A DNA stretch of 11,310 nt from Chlamydiota bacterium (GTDB taxonomy: Bacteria > Chlamydiota > Chlamydiia > Chlamydiales > Rhabdochlamydiaceae): the NCBI GenBank assembly GCA_011065225.1, contig JAAKFC010000031.1, positions 1-11,310 of the forward strand, in the 5' to 3' direction. The translations under genes were made by a program, and so were the position numbers. The stretch's first letter is position 1; each line of letters starts with the position of its first letter. The notes below the pieces were generated by a model that was not told the DNA's origin, did not search any database, and was given only the letters and a program-made list of their open reading frames with translations. Positions 1 through 6,694 of the stretch are shown here, in pieces.

Positions 1-248
1 AATTCCGTGAGTGCAGCACTTCTCATTTCATTTAAGCTTTTACCGAGAACGCTGCACTCTCCTTCTGTCGAATCGAGAATCCCTGCCAAAATGGAAATGA
101 GTGTTGTTTTGCCCGACCCTGAGGGACCTACAATCATGAGAAGTTCGCCAAGATTGAGATCAAGATCGACACCACGCAATGCTTCCACTCGAGTGGGCCC
201 TTCCCCATAAATCTTTGTAATTCCGTGACAAAAAACGGCTTTTTCCAT
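1..248 (-). CDS. ABC transporter ATP-binding protein, N-terminal part (cut by window edge)
   Basis: This is the first 82 codons of an ABC ATPase read leftward from an ATG at 248-246; the 3' part lies outside the window. A nucleotide-binding subunit energises an inner-membrane exporter. The translation has an A-loop-type Tyr (residue 14, in TKIYG), a classic Walker A motif GPSGSGKTT at residues 41-49, and the flanking pattern typical of the LolD/MacB/DevA subfamily (VEALRGVDL before and LISILAGIL after Walker A). The Q-loop, signature, Walker B and H-loop would be off the edge. A GAGGG run about 10 bases upstream (around 259-265) can serve as ribosome binding site. An in-frame ATG at 272 is an alternative start. 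The start faces that of the kinase gene at 277, leaving only 28 bases between them. It is on the same strand as the permease, outer-membrane factor and fusion-protein genes at 2887-6639 and is probably their missing ATPase; that pairing is inference. Confidence 0.92.
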   Translation of the reverse strand, partial: MEKAVFCHGITKIYGEGPTRVEALRGVDLDLNLGELLMIVGPSGSGKTTLISILAGILDSTEGECSVLGKSLNEMRSAALTE

Positions 249-253
249 AAAAT
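225..253 (+). promoter_or_regulatory. Predicted sigma70-type promoter for the kinase gene
   Basis: GTGACA at 225-230 (5 of 6 to TTGACA), a 17-base spacer, and TAAAAT at 248-253 (5 of 6 to TATAAT). A transcript would begin near 260, just ahead of the ATG at 277 and downstream of the TTG at 256, so the promoter favours the ATG as start. It overlaps the 5' end of the divergent ATPase gene. Pattern match only; no transcript evidence. Confidence 0.45.
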
Positions 254-276
254 ATTTGCCCTCTCTTACCATATAT

Positions 277-801
277 ATGAAGATTGTTATTTTAGGCACG
301 ACAGGGTCAGGAAAAACGACACTTGCCCGCAAAATTTCAAAAGAACTCGGCATTCCACATGTCGAGCTTGATGCATTAAATTGGGATCCCAATTGGCAAC
401 AGGTCGATGATGTCCTTTTTCGAGATCGTGTCAAAGAAGCGATTTCTGGTGAAAAGTGGGTCGTTGATGGCAACTATAGCCGCGCAGGTCACGATCTCAT
501 TTGGCCGAGAGCTGATGTGGCTATTTGGCTCGATTATCCTCTGCCAGTCATCCTTTGGCGTTTATTAAAACGCGTTACACGGCGAGCCTTCACGAAGGAA
601 ATTTTGTGGAGTGGTTGCCAAGAGAGTCTTCGACGGCAATTTCTTTCAAGGGAATCGATCTTCCTCTGGGCTTTCAAATCTTATCGTCGCCGTCGCCGGA
701 TCTATCCCTACCTCCTCTCCAAATGCCCCCATATGAAGTTGATTCGGGTCCGATCTCCTCAAAAAATTCCTAATATACAAGAATTACAAATTTTGCTATA
801 A
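277..801 (+). CDS. P-loop nucleotide kinase-like protein, FlaR / adenylate-kinase-related type
   Basis: A 174-residue protein. The P-loop GTTGSGKT is at residues 7-14, followed by an acidic/aromatic substrate-side segment ELDALNWDPNW at 30-40, the conserved WVVDGNYSR at 61-69, a Walker B-like strand ending in WLDYP at 84-88, and a basic lid-like region around 95-125. This order matches the small adenylate-kinase-related family often labelled 'topology modulation protein FlaR'. The true substrate of that family is uncertain; nucleotide phosphorylation is the plausible activity, in the cytoplasm. Length is normal. I chose the ATG at 277: the reading frame is open back to a TTG at 256, but the family begins at MKIVILG and the predicted promoter places the transcript start near 260. 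No clear Shine-Dalgarno precedes it. It is followed after 31 bases by the 630-residue gene on the same strand. Confidence 0.85.
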   Translation: MKIVILGTTGSGKTTLARKISKELGIPHVELDALNWDPNWQQVDDVLFRDRVKEAISGEKWVVDGNYSRAGHDLIWPRADVAIWLDYPLPVILWRLLKRVTRRAFTKEILWSGCQESLRRQFLSRESIFLWAFKSYRRRRRIYPYLLSKCPHMKLIRVRSPQKIPNIQELQILL

Positions 802-802
802 T
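774..802 (+). promoter_or_regulatory. Predicted promoter for the 630-residue protein gene
   Basis: TATACA at 774-779, a 17-base spacer and a perfect TATAAT at 797-802, overlapping the kinase stop codon (799-801). Expected transcript start is near 809, giving a leader of about 24 bases before the ATG at 833. The AT-rich context raises the chance of a fortuitous match. If real, the effector-like gene has its own transcript in addition to any read-through from the kinase gene. Confidence 0.4.
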
Positions 803-832
803 AATCCTTTAAAACTAGATTTTTTTATAATT

Positions 833-2725
833 ATGATTAATAAAATTTTGAACCCAACTTATTATCATCGGCAATATGATCTGGATTTGCCAGAAAACCC
901 CCAGGATCCTTCCTATTTTGATTCTGCCAAAAGATTTGGGCGTATTGCCATCCCCTTTCTGAGTTTGTATCACCCCTTTGGCCGAGCCATCTCTGTGTCA
1001 ATGGGCGGAGTTCGTCTTTTATCAAATGGAGTAGGGATGATTGCGGCAAAAGACACAAAAGAACTTGCTTATGAAACAATGCAAGTAGGTCTATCTGGCC
1101 TAGCCCTTGCTGGGACTCTTTACGATTTTAGAGTTGGCCTCTATTTGACAACAGCTGTTGATCTTACCATGAATCTCATGAGCCTTGCCAAAAATCCAGA
1201 AAAATCAAATGAAGCCCTTCTTCAGGCATTCAATAGCACCTTATATCTATCAATTATGCATACGGGGTCATTGGAAATGATCGTTGCTTCAATGCTCACC
1301 CAATCAGCAGTCAACTTTTATCAAGCTAAAGAGGAATGGCAAAAGGGACATTTACCGGAAGTTTTCGCCAAATCCTTGATGGGAGCAATCCGTCTCTATC
1401 AAGCAAATAGCCAAATCCCTCCCATAGAAGTCAAAAAGACGGATCATCTAAAAGATCATCCTCTAAAAAACCTTTCTAAGAAAATTAAAGAAAATGAGGT
1501 GATTTTAAAAGATGCTGAAGGAAAAAAACACAATTTTGGAGCTCATTTCCATGGATATGGTAAGCAACTTGTCAAAGGAATGAATATTCATTTTAAAGAG
1601 AATGAAGAAACAATCGAATTGAATTTCAAAGTCAATCATGTCTTTCGTGATCGATTGCAACAACGTCTTGAAATGTTAGAAAAAAATCCCAATGAAAACT
1701 CACTCTCAAAGGGTGACTTTTTCTACAATATCCAATCTCCTGGATTAGGGAGAGTTACTATTGGGGCAAAAGAAAGCGTAATCTCAATATATGACCAAGT
1801 AGAGATGCAAATGGGTAAGAATAAAACTCTTTATGATTTTCATAAGATGCTTTCCTTTTTGAATCTGGATGATGCCCTTAGAAAATCTTCGGAAGAAGAT
1901 ATTGAACGAATGAAAATGGGACACCTTTTCAGGATTCTTAATCCCCCAAAAGCCACGGTTTTTGAGCGAAGTGCTGCTTTTTTTGATCTTTCTTTAGAAA
2001 AATTCAAACAGCAAATTTTTTGGGATTCCCCTGAAATGGAATCACAATTTACAAAGTGGCTTCCAAAAATGGAACTTAGAGAAATTCTTCCCGGTAGAAT
2101 GCGATGGGCTGTAGATGGCCTTGCAGATGAATTAAAAAAATATGGACTCCAAGGTCTGACAAATGGTCTTCAAAATTCTGGCAACAAGAACATCGCCTCT
2201 ATTTTGAAAATGGGAATGTTTTCAAAGGAAATGCAATCAGCCTTTCTAAATAAACCGATGACTACGTCAGATAATGAGGCTTTCAATGGGGGATCAGATA
2301 GCGTTTTTACACAAATGGTCATTAAAGATCATCACTATTTCGATTACTTCAGCCCAGTTAGACTGTTTTTTTCTCCTAAAATTTTGGAATTTGGATCTTA
2401 TCAATATGATGAAGATGAATTTGGATCTCGGCAAGTTTGTGAGTTTACAAGTTGTCCTTATTCTTCTCGTAAGAACATATTCGACTCTTTAAAAGGTAAA
2501 CTTGGATACGGCTTAAGCTATCAGAAAAGTCATGAGGTGATGATCAAAGATCGCATTTCTCCTGAATACATTACTGGCTTAACTTTTATGAATGAAGAAG
2601 ACAAGCACAGTACAATTCGTTATTTGAGAGAAAAAAATATCATCCAGAAAGATACCATTCTCTCAAAGCCTATCGATCAATTCTTCCATGTTGGACACGG
2701 AGCCAAAGATGAACAATTTGATTAG
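833..2725 (+). CDS. Large hypothetical protein with hydrophobic N-terminal region and ADP-ribosyltransferase-like C-terminal domain
   Basis: A 630-residue protein with no confident named family. Residues about 35-165 are rich in hydrophobic, Gly/Ala-containing stretches (around 36-72, 84-117 and 135-160) that could be membrane-associating helices; no cleavable signal peptide is evident. Residues 200-420 are mostly polar. Residues about 425-620 (nucleotides 2105-2692) carry a motif string I associate with DarT-like/ADP-ribosyltransferase-fold domains: NIASILKMGMFSK at 453-465, GGSDSVFTQMV at 486-496, a hydrophobic strand then YQYDEDEFGSR at 523-533, and SHEVMIKDRISPEYI at 566-580 with Glu568 as candidate catalytic glutamate. 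The whole also resembles, from memory, a paralog family of environmental chlamydiae. A secreted host-directed or toxin-like role is inference. The start is an ATG with no Shine-Dalgarno; the TAG stop overlaps the first bases of the downstream foldback repeat, so the C-terminus could have been set by its arrival. Confidence 0.88.
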   Translation: MINKILNPTYYHRQYDLDLPENPQDPSYFDSAKRFGRIAIPFLSLYHPFGRAISVSMGGVRLLSNGVGMIAAKDTKELAYETMQVGLSGLALAGTLYDFRVGLYLTTAVDLTMNLMSLAKNPEKSNEALLQAFNSTLYLSIMHTGSLEMIVASMLTQSAVNFYQAKEEWQKGHLPEVFAKSLMGAIRLYQANSQIPPIEVKKTDHLKDHPLKNLSKKIKENEVILKDAEGKKHNFGAHFHGYGKQLVKGMNIHFKENEETIELNFKVNHVFRDRLQQRLEMLEKNPNENSLSKGDFFYNIQSPGLGRVTIGAKESVISIYDQVEMQMGKNKTLYDFHKMLSFLNLDDALRKSSEEDIERMKMGHLFRILNPPKATVFERSAAFFDLSLEKFKQQIFWDSPEMESQFTKWLPKMELREILPGRMRWAVDGLADELKKYGLQGLTNGLQNSGNKNIASILKMGMFSKEMQSAFLNKPMTTSDNEAFNGGSDSVFTQMVIKDHHYFDYFSPVRLFFSPKILEFGSYQYDEDEFGSRQVCEFTSCPYSSRKNIFDSLKGKLGYGLSYQKSHEVMIKDRISPEYITGLTFMNEEDKHSTIRYLREKNIIQKDTILSKPIDQFFHVGHGAKDEQFD

Positions 2726-2887
2726 AGATCTTCTCTGAATTAAATTTTAGCAGGCCTGAAGGAAGATTTGGAGAGATTTTTTATTTTTTGAGCGAGGACA
2801 ATGTTAAATTAACATGGCTGAGCAAAAAAAATGAAAAAGGTCCCAAAGATTTTCAGGAGTGCAAAATTTAATTCAGAGAAGGTCTCT
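2724..2887. repeat. Foldback element 1: long imperfect inverted repeat (MITE-like), between convergent genes
   Basis: The left arm 2724-2752 and right arm 2860-2887 are inverted copies: 19 bases are identical (2730-2748 against 2863-2881), and the match continues to about 28 base pairs with one T/G mismatch (a G-U pair in RNA) and one bulged base. The interior keeps partial self-complementarity (CCTGAA at 2755-2760 against TTCAGG at 2852-2857) down to a palindrome at 2801-2815, ATGTTAAATTAACAT. The element fills the whole gap between the stops of the 630-residue gene and the permease gene and touches both. TTA occurs directly repeated at 2722-2724 and 2887-2889, a possible 2-3 bp target duplication. 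It may be a non-autonomous mobile element, a bidirectional transcript-end structure, or both. There is no U-run outside the arms as in a textbook terminator. Confidence 0.9.
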
Positions 2888-4044
2888 TAGGTCTTGAAAA
2901 CGATGGCGGGCTCTAGGCGGCGGATGCGACGGATGCTGATGTAGGCCGAGATAAGACAAATGAAGAGCATCGCGATATAGCTGCCGAGAAGAAGTTGCCA
3001 AGGCAAACGGAATGAAAGCTGAGTGCCTCTGGAAATGAGCCCAAAAAGACCGGCAGCACCCACACCAAGGCCCCAGCCAATAGTTCCGACAATGACAGAT
3101 TGGAGCAGAATCATTTTTGTAAGGAGATCGTTGTCAGCACCCATGGCTTTGAATGTGCCAAAATAGCGCAAGTTATCGAGGGTGAAATTGTAAAATGTCT
3201 GACCTGCAATGGCGACGCCAATGATGAAGCCCAGGGCAATGGCAACCCCAAAGTTGACGGGAATGCCAGTGCGCCGGAGGAAATAGCTGACGGTGAGTTT
3301 GGCAAATTGCTCATCGGTATAGGCAGCAAGGCCTGTGACCCTCTCGATGCGGCGACAGAGTTCTTTGGGTTTGACCCAGGAAGCCGACTGGACGAGGATG
3401 AAGGAGAGATTTTTCCTCTCAAAGGGGGTAAAGCGCAGAGCCCTACGAAATGTCGTATACACTACGGGTTGGGTTTGGAATGTGCGAGAAATCTCGCAAA
3501 GTCCTACGACAACAGCGCGATTGTCATTGAGTTCGAGAGTATCGCCGATTTGCAGGGGATATTTTTCTCCCGTTTTGGGATCTACATTTGCTAGTTGGTT
3601 TTCTGCTCCTTCTTTGCTCACAATGATGGCATCGGTATTGCGCAGGGCTTCAAGAGAACCCTCTAAAATGACAGGGGGACGTCCAATGAAGGTTGCTGTG
3701 TCAATCCCGATCACAATTGTGTTTTGAAAATTGCCATCTTTCACTCTGGAGCGAATGATTCCTTTGAACATGGGAACTGCCCATTCCACTCCTTCAATGC
3801 TGCGTACGCGAAAGATCTCATTAGAATTCATCGGTTTGATGTCATCGACAAACTTGACCTTAGGATCCATGACCCAAATATTGGGCTGGGAAGTATCGGT
3901 GATGAATCCAAAGGTACGGGTCATGAGGCCAATGAAGATCGCTGCCTGCTGCACAATGATAAAAGAGGCAAAGGTAAGACCAAGGATAATGCCAATATAT
4001 TTGGCTCTATCTCCCATCAGAATTTTTATCGCGAAGCGAAACAC
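2887..4044 (-). CDS. ABC exporter permease, DevC / FtsX-MacB type
   Basis: A 385-residue inner-membrane permease. One TM segment lies near the N-terminus (about 14-38). A large periplasmic domain of roughly 220 residues follows (about 42-258). Three TM segments sit at the C-terminus (about 262-284, 313-336, 350-371). A cytoplasmic coupling segment, NLRYFGTFKAMGAD, lies between the second and third. This four-TM layout and the C-terminal ending RRLEPAIVFKT are typical of DevC/FtsX-fold exporters, which work with a fusion protein and an outer-membrane factor. The start is the GTG at 4044, six bases after a very strong AGGAGGAGG (4051-4059). A TTG at 4050 abuts that motif too closely. It overlaps the outer-membrane-factor gene by 19 bases, implying translational coupling. 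The stop TAA (2887-2889) lies at the edge of foldback element 1. No ATPase follows directly; the likely partner begins at 248. Confidence 0.92.
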   Translation of the reverse strand: MFRFAIKILMGDRAKYIGIILGLTFASFIIVQQAAIFIGLMTRTFGFITDTSQPNIWVMDPKVKFVDDIKPMNSNEIFRVRSIEGVEWAVPMFKGIIRSRVKDGNFQNTIVIGIDTATFIGRPPVILEGSLEALRNTDAIIVSKEGAENQLANVDPKTGEKYPLQIGDTLELNDNRAVVVGLCEISRTFQTQPVVYTTFRRALRFTPFERKNLSFILVQSASWVKPKELCRRIERVTGLAAYTDEQFAKLTVSYFLRRTGIPVNFGVAIALGFIIGVAIAGQTFYNFTLDNLRYFGTFKAMGADNDLLTKMILLQSVIVGTIGWGLGVGAAGLFGLISRGTQLSFRLPWQLLLGSYIAMLFICLISAYISIRRIRRLEPAIVFKT

Positions 4045-5453
4045 TCCCAACCTCCTCCTAGAGCTTTATAGAGTCCTACGAGCTGCAACATGAGCGTCCC
4101 TTGGCTCTCTATCATATTTTGCTGGGTTTGAAAAAGACCTTTCTCGGCATCTAGCACATCATCCATTGCAATCAGACCGCCAATGTATTGATCATATGTG
4201 AGATCACGCAAAAGAGAATTGGTACTCAGTTGTTCTTCCAAAAATGTCAGGCGATTTTCTTCTTTGAAATAACCCACTAGGCGGTCTTCCACATCTTTGA
4301 GAGCATCAATGATGGATTTTTCATAGGCGAGAATGGCTTGCTTTTGCCTTTCATTCGTCACTTCGATTTGGGCGAGAAGCCTTCCCCCAGTGAAAAGATT
4401 CCAGATCATAGAAGGACCTATGGTCCAAAAACGACTGGGCCACACAAAGAGTTTATCAATGACATTGGTTTGAGTCCCAAAAGTCCCCAAAAGAGAAAAG
4501 GAAGGAAAGAGCTCAGCTTTTGCAGCGCCAATTCGAGAAGTTGCTGCAGCAAGTTCTCGTTCAGCCTGGCGAATATCGGGACGACGGCAAAGAAGATCGG
4601 ATGGCAAATCAGTTGGAATACGCCCAGCTGCTTTGGGAATGAATCCTTCCCCAATGCAAAAATTTTCAGGCGGTTTTCCAAGAAGAATCGCAAGACCATG
4701 GATGGTTTGTTTGAGTGCTTCTTGCAAAGGAGGAAGAGACGATTCTTGGGCATCTAATTCAGCTTTTGCTCTAGTCACATCAAGATAAGAAGTGAGGCCT
4801 GCATTATAGCGACTCTGAGCAAGTTCGAGAAGTTCTCTTTGTCTTTGGATCTGGTCTTCCTTGCTTTCAATCTGTTGCTGGAAGGAGCGGATGTCAATGT
4901 AGCTTCTCGCCACATCACTCAAAAGTGTGATTTGCACATCAAGAGCACTCTCTTGACTCGCTTCAAAATCTCGATAGGCAGCTTCTGCTTTGCGCCTGTT
5001 TTTTCCAAAAAAATCGAGTTCCCAAGAAGCATCAAAACCGGCTTGGAAAAAATATTGCACAAGAGGACCAGAAAAATCTGTGGGAAGTATTTCTGTAATC
5101 GATGCGGGACCTTCAATCACATCTGCGCCGAGATTTTCCGAACGGCGGGCACGGATGGCAACCATATTTCCCTGAATCTGGGGATAGAGCTCAGAACGAT
5201 CGATTTTATAAAGTGCACGCACTTCTTCAATCTTGTGCAAGGCAATCTGCAAGTCATAGTTGCAAGCGAGTGCCTCTTCGATGAACTCATCAAGCAAGCA
5301 ATCATCAAATTGGTGCCACCAGACAGAGAGATCAACATGTTCTGTTTCACAAGGCGCTTCTTCATAATGACAGGGAACGCAAACTTCTGGAGCCTCATGA
5401 TCGGGCCCAAGGGTGCAACCAGCTAGGAAAAAAAGGGGGATCCATTTTTTCAT
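4026..5453 (-). CDS. Outer-membrane factor lipoprotein, TolC superfamily, NodT/OprM type
   Basis: A 475-residue outer-membrane efflux lipoprotein that forms the trimeric exit duct of tripartite pumps. The N-terminus MKKWIPLFFLAGC is a lipoprotein signal with lipobox LAGC and acylated Cys13. The two TolC-type repeats are present, with the family hallmark DLPSDLLCRRPDIRQAEREL at about 282-301 followed by AAKAELFPSFSLLG, and a C-terminal LYKALGGGW at 461-469. Long amphipathic alpha-helices fit the periplasmic barrel. The short tail after GGGW (ECFASR) runs over the permease start. I chose the ATG at 5453; a GTG at 5465 in frame would place residues before the signal and lies within the SD region. 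The gene sits between fusion-protein and permease genes, so it very probably serves that ABC exporter, although NodT-type factors are more often paired with RND pumps. Its SD and start lie in an arm of foldback element 2. Confidence 0.95.
   Translation of the reverse strand: MKKWIPLFFLAGCTLGPDHEAPEVCVPCHYEEAPCETEHVDLSVWWHQFDDCLLDEFIEEALACNYDLQIALHKIEEVRALYKIDRSELYPQIQGNMVAIRARRSENLGADVIEGPASITEILPTDFSGPLVQYFFQAGFDASWELDFFGKNRRKAEAAYRDFEASQESALDVQITLLSDVARSYIDIRSFQQQIESKEDQIQRQRELLELAQSRYNAGLTSYLDVTRAKAELDAQESSLPPLQEALKQTIHGLAILLGKPPENFCIGEGFIPKAAGRIPTDLPSDLLCRRPDIRQAERELAAATSRIGAAKAELFPSFSLLGTFGTQTNVIDKLFVWPSRFWTIGPSMIWNLFTGGRLLAQIEVTNERQKQAILAYEKSIIDALKDVEDRLVGYFKEENRLTFLEEQLSTNSLLRDLTYDQYIGGLIAMDDVLDAEKGLFQTQQNMIESQGTLMLQLVGLYKALGGGWECFASR
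4051..4059 (-). promoter_or_regulatory. Strong ribosome binding site of the permease gene, inside the outer-membrane-factor gene
   Basis: On the minus strand this reads AGGAGGAGG, coding for part of the Leu-Gly-Gly-Gly of the outer-membrane factor. Six bases separate it from the GTG at 4044. It decides the permease start over the TTG at 4050 and the internal ATG further on. Confidence 0.7.
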
Positions 5454-5569
5454 GAACCTCTCCACAAATTATATTTTTTTGAGATTTTTTTAGATTTTTG
5501 GAGAGATTTCAAAGGAAATTCCCGAAAAGATAAGGAAAGATCATTAATAGAATTTGTGGAGAGGTTCAT
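5452..5569. repeat. Foldback element 2: inverted repeat enclosing the SD and start codon of the outer-membrane-factor gene
   Basis: The arms 5452-5470 and 5551-5569 are perfect 19-bp inverted copies (ATGAACCTCTCCACAAATT and its complement); including flanking bases 21 of 22 match. The loop region is about 80 bases, AT-rich, and weakly self-complementary. In the minus-strand mRNA the first arm starts at the stop codon of the fusion-protein gene (5569-5571). The second arm contains the sequence TGGAGAGG plus TTCAT of the outer-membrane-factor start. An internal TCTCTCCA on the minus strand (complement of 5499-5506) is a second candidate partner for the same SD. The element could be a mobile foldback, a translational-coupling switch, or an insertion adopted as one. 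Confidence 0.88.
5457..5464 (-). promoter_or_regulatory. Ribosome binding site of the outer-membrane-factor gene, inside a stem
   Basis: The minus strand reads TGGAGAGG, with GGAG six bases from the ATG at 5453. The whole site and the AU of the start codon pair with 5551-5569 in foldback element 2, so translation initiation should depend on opening that stem. Confidence 0.6.
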
Positions 5570-6639
5570 TACAAACCTTGTGAGGGTTTGGCCTCAATAA
5601 AGATATCGAGTAATTGCCCCAAATAAATAGGTAGATCTTTTCTCTGGAAGCGGTAGATGAGCTGAAGAACACGTGTATCCACTCGCTCTAAATTTTCTCC
5701 AGTAAGTGTTCGTTTGGGAACCACATAGGGCTCAATGCGAACAAATTCGAGAGAAAAACAGATTTCGCTGTTGCCGCGGACAAAGGCAACGGCAGGAGCT
5801 CCTGGAAAAACGCGCCAAGCATCATCTTCATCGATATCAATGCGCACATGCATCGGATCTATAGAGCCAAAAACCATGAGAGAGTCTTGAAAAATAGTAT
5901 CCTCGCGGCTTCCTCTTGCAAAATCCCCTACATTCACATTGATTTGCATCACCATTCCATCTAAGGGGGCTTTTGTCGTCGCTCGTTCAAGTTGAGTGCT
6001 GGATACATTGAGTTTTGCAGTAGCTTCTTCGACTTCTTGATTGGAAATCTTGATGTCTTCGATCCATGCACCCGCTTTTAAAAGTTCTAAATCGGCTTTT
6101 GACTGTGCAAATTCTGCTTTGGCAATACCAGCAGCATATTTTTGCTGATTGAAGTCATTGAAGCTAATAGCACGTTTATCGCTTACATTTTGAAAAAGGG
6201 TATATTGCGCGAATTCATCTGAAAGACGGAGCTGCGCTTGCTTGACTTGGGCTTCGAGTGGAGGGATTTCTTCGGCGCGAGGCTGATTGATGAGCCGATT
6301 GAAATTGGCTACAGTAACGGTTTGTGCTGCAGCAGCCTCTTTTTCATTCGCAACGAGCTCCCTTGTGTCTACGCGGAAAAGAGGGGTCCCTTTTTCTACA
6401 ATATCCCCTGGCTGAACAAATATGGCTTCGATAGGTCCTGCAATGGCCGTACTAACATTGATATTTAGAGAGCTCGCCTCAATGATTCCAGATCCAGCTA
6501 CATAGTGGAGAAAGGGCGATTTTGCAGGGGGATGGTCGATGGGAGGGACGGGTGGTTTTTGTAGTCCAATAATGACCATGATGAGGGCCAGCAAAACTCC
6601 CAGGCTTGCTAAAATGGGAATTCCATATTTCTTAAACAT
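5569..6639 (-). CDS. Membrane fusion (periplasmic adaptor) protein, HlyD / DevB type
   Basis: A 356-residue adaptor linking the inner-membrane permease to the outer-membrane duct. An N-terminal TM anchor spans residues 7-26, followed by a Pro-rich linker (28-40). The first half of a lipoyl-like domain has the pattern AGPIEAIFVQPGDIVEKGTP at 67-86. A helical hairpin occupies about 95-215. The second lipoyl half follows, with TKAPLDGMV at 222-230 and NVGDFARG at 236-243. The rest is beta-barrel/membrane-proximal domain to the C-terminus, which ends KPSQGL. Length and order match DevB/HlyD-type adaptors. It is first in the operon. The ATG at 6639 is preceded by an AT-rich ATATAT run without a recognisable Shine-Dalgarno. 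The stop TAA at 5569-5571 adjoins foldback element 2. Substrate cannot be told; related exporters carry glycolipids, lipoproteins, drugs or peptides. Confidence 0.93.
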   Translation of the reverse strand: MFKKYGIPILASLGVLLALIMVIIGLQKPPVPPIDHPPAKSPFLHYVAGSGIIEASSLNINVSTAIAGPIEAIFVQPGDIVEKGTPLFRVDTRELVANEKEAAAAQTVTVANFNRLINQPRAEEIPPLEAQVKQAQLRLSDEFAQYTLFQNVSDKRAISFNDFNQQKYAAGIAKAEFAQSKADLELLKAGAWIEDIKISNQEVEEATAKLNVSSTQLERATTKAPLDGMVMQINVNVGDFARGSREDTIFQDSLMVFGSIDPMHVRIDIDEDDAWRVFPGAPAVAFVRGNSEICFSLEFVRIEPYVVPKRTLTGENLERVDTRVLQLIYRFQRKDLPIYLGQLLDIFIEAKPSQGL

Positions 6640-6666
6640 ATATATATTTCTTTAATCGCTTTTTTC

Positions 6667-6694
6667 ATTATATACAACCCTGGAACCTATCCAA
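6667..6694 (-). promoter_or_regulatory. Predicted promoter of the exporter operon
   Basis: On the minus strand, TTGGAT (6694-6689), a 16-base spacer and a perfect TATAAT (6672-6667). The transcript would start near 6660, about 20 bases before the ATG at 6639. The -35 element is only a TTG-core match, and it lies inside the left arm of foldback element 3. The -10 is convincing; the -35 is weak. Confidence 0.45.

Noticed and set aside
7..210. Open plus-strand frame of 67 codons at the left edge
   Set aside because: It is the mirror of the ABC ATPase fragment: its PDPEGPT stretch lies opposite the Walker A motif on the minus strand.
256..276. TTG at 256 as start of the kinase gene
   Set aside because: The family begins at MKIVILG (ATG at 277), no SD precedes the TTG, and the predicted transcript start near 260 lies downstream of it.
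2724..2887. Simple rho-independent terminator between convergent genes
   Set aside because: The stem is very long and AT-rich, the loop is over 100 bases, and no U-run follows either outer arm. A foldback element is the better description, though a transcript-end role is not excluded.
3100..3594. Open plus-strand frame of 164 codons
   Set aside because: Fully antisense to the permease gene, whose TM layout and coupling motif are convincing. No family motif or SD on this strand.
4045..4050. TTG at 4050 as start of the permease gene
   Set aside because: It directly abuts the AGGAGGAGG ribosome binding site with no spacer; the GTG at 4044 has ideal spacing.
4839..5426. Open plus-strand frame of 195 codons
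   Set aside because: Antisense to the outer-membrane-factor gene, which has a lipobox and TolC-family motifs; the frame is a by-product of that gene's codon use.
5452..5569. Attachment-site or IS end pair
   Set aside because: There is no transposase or integrase in the window, the arms are inverted rather than direct, and the element is too short for an IS.
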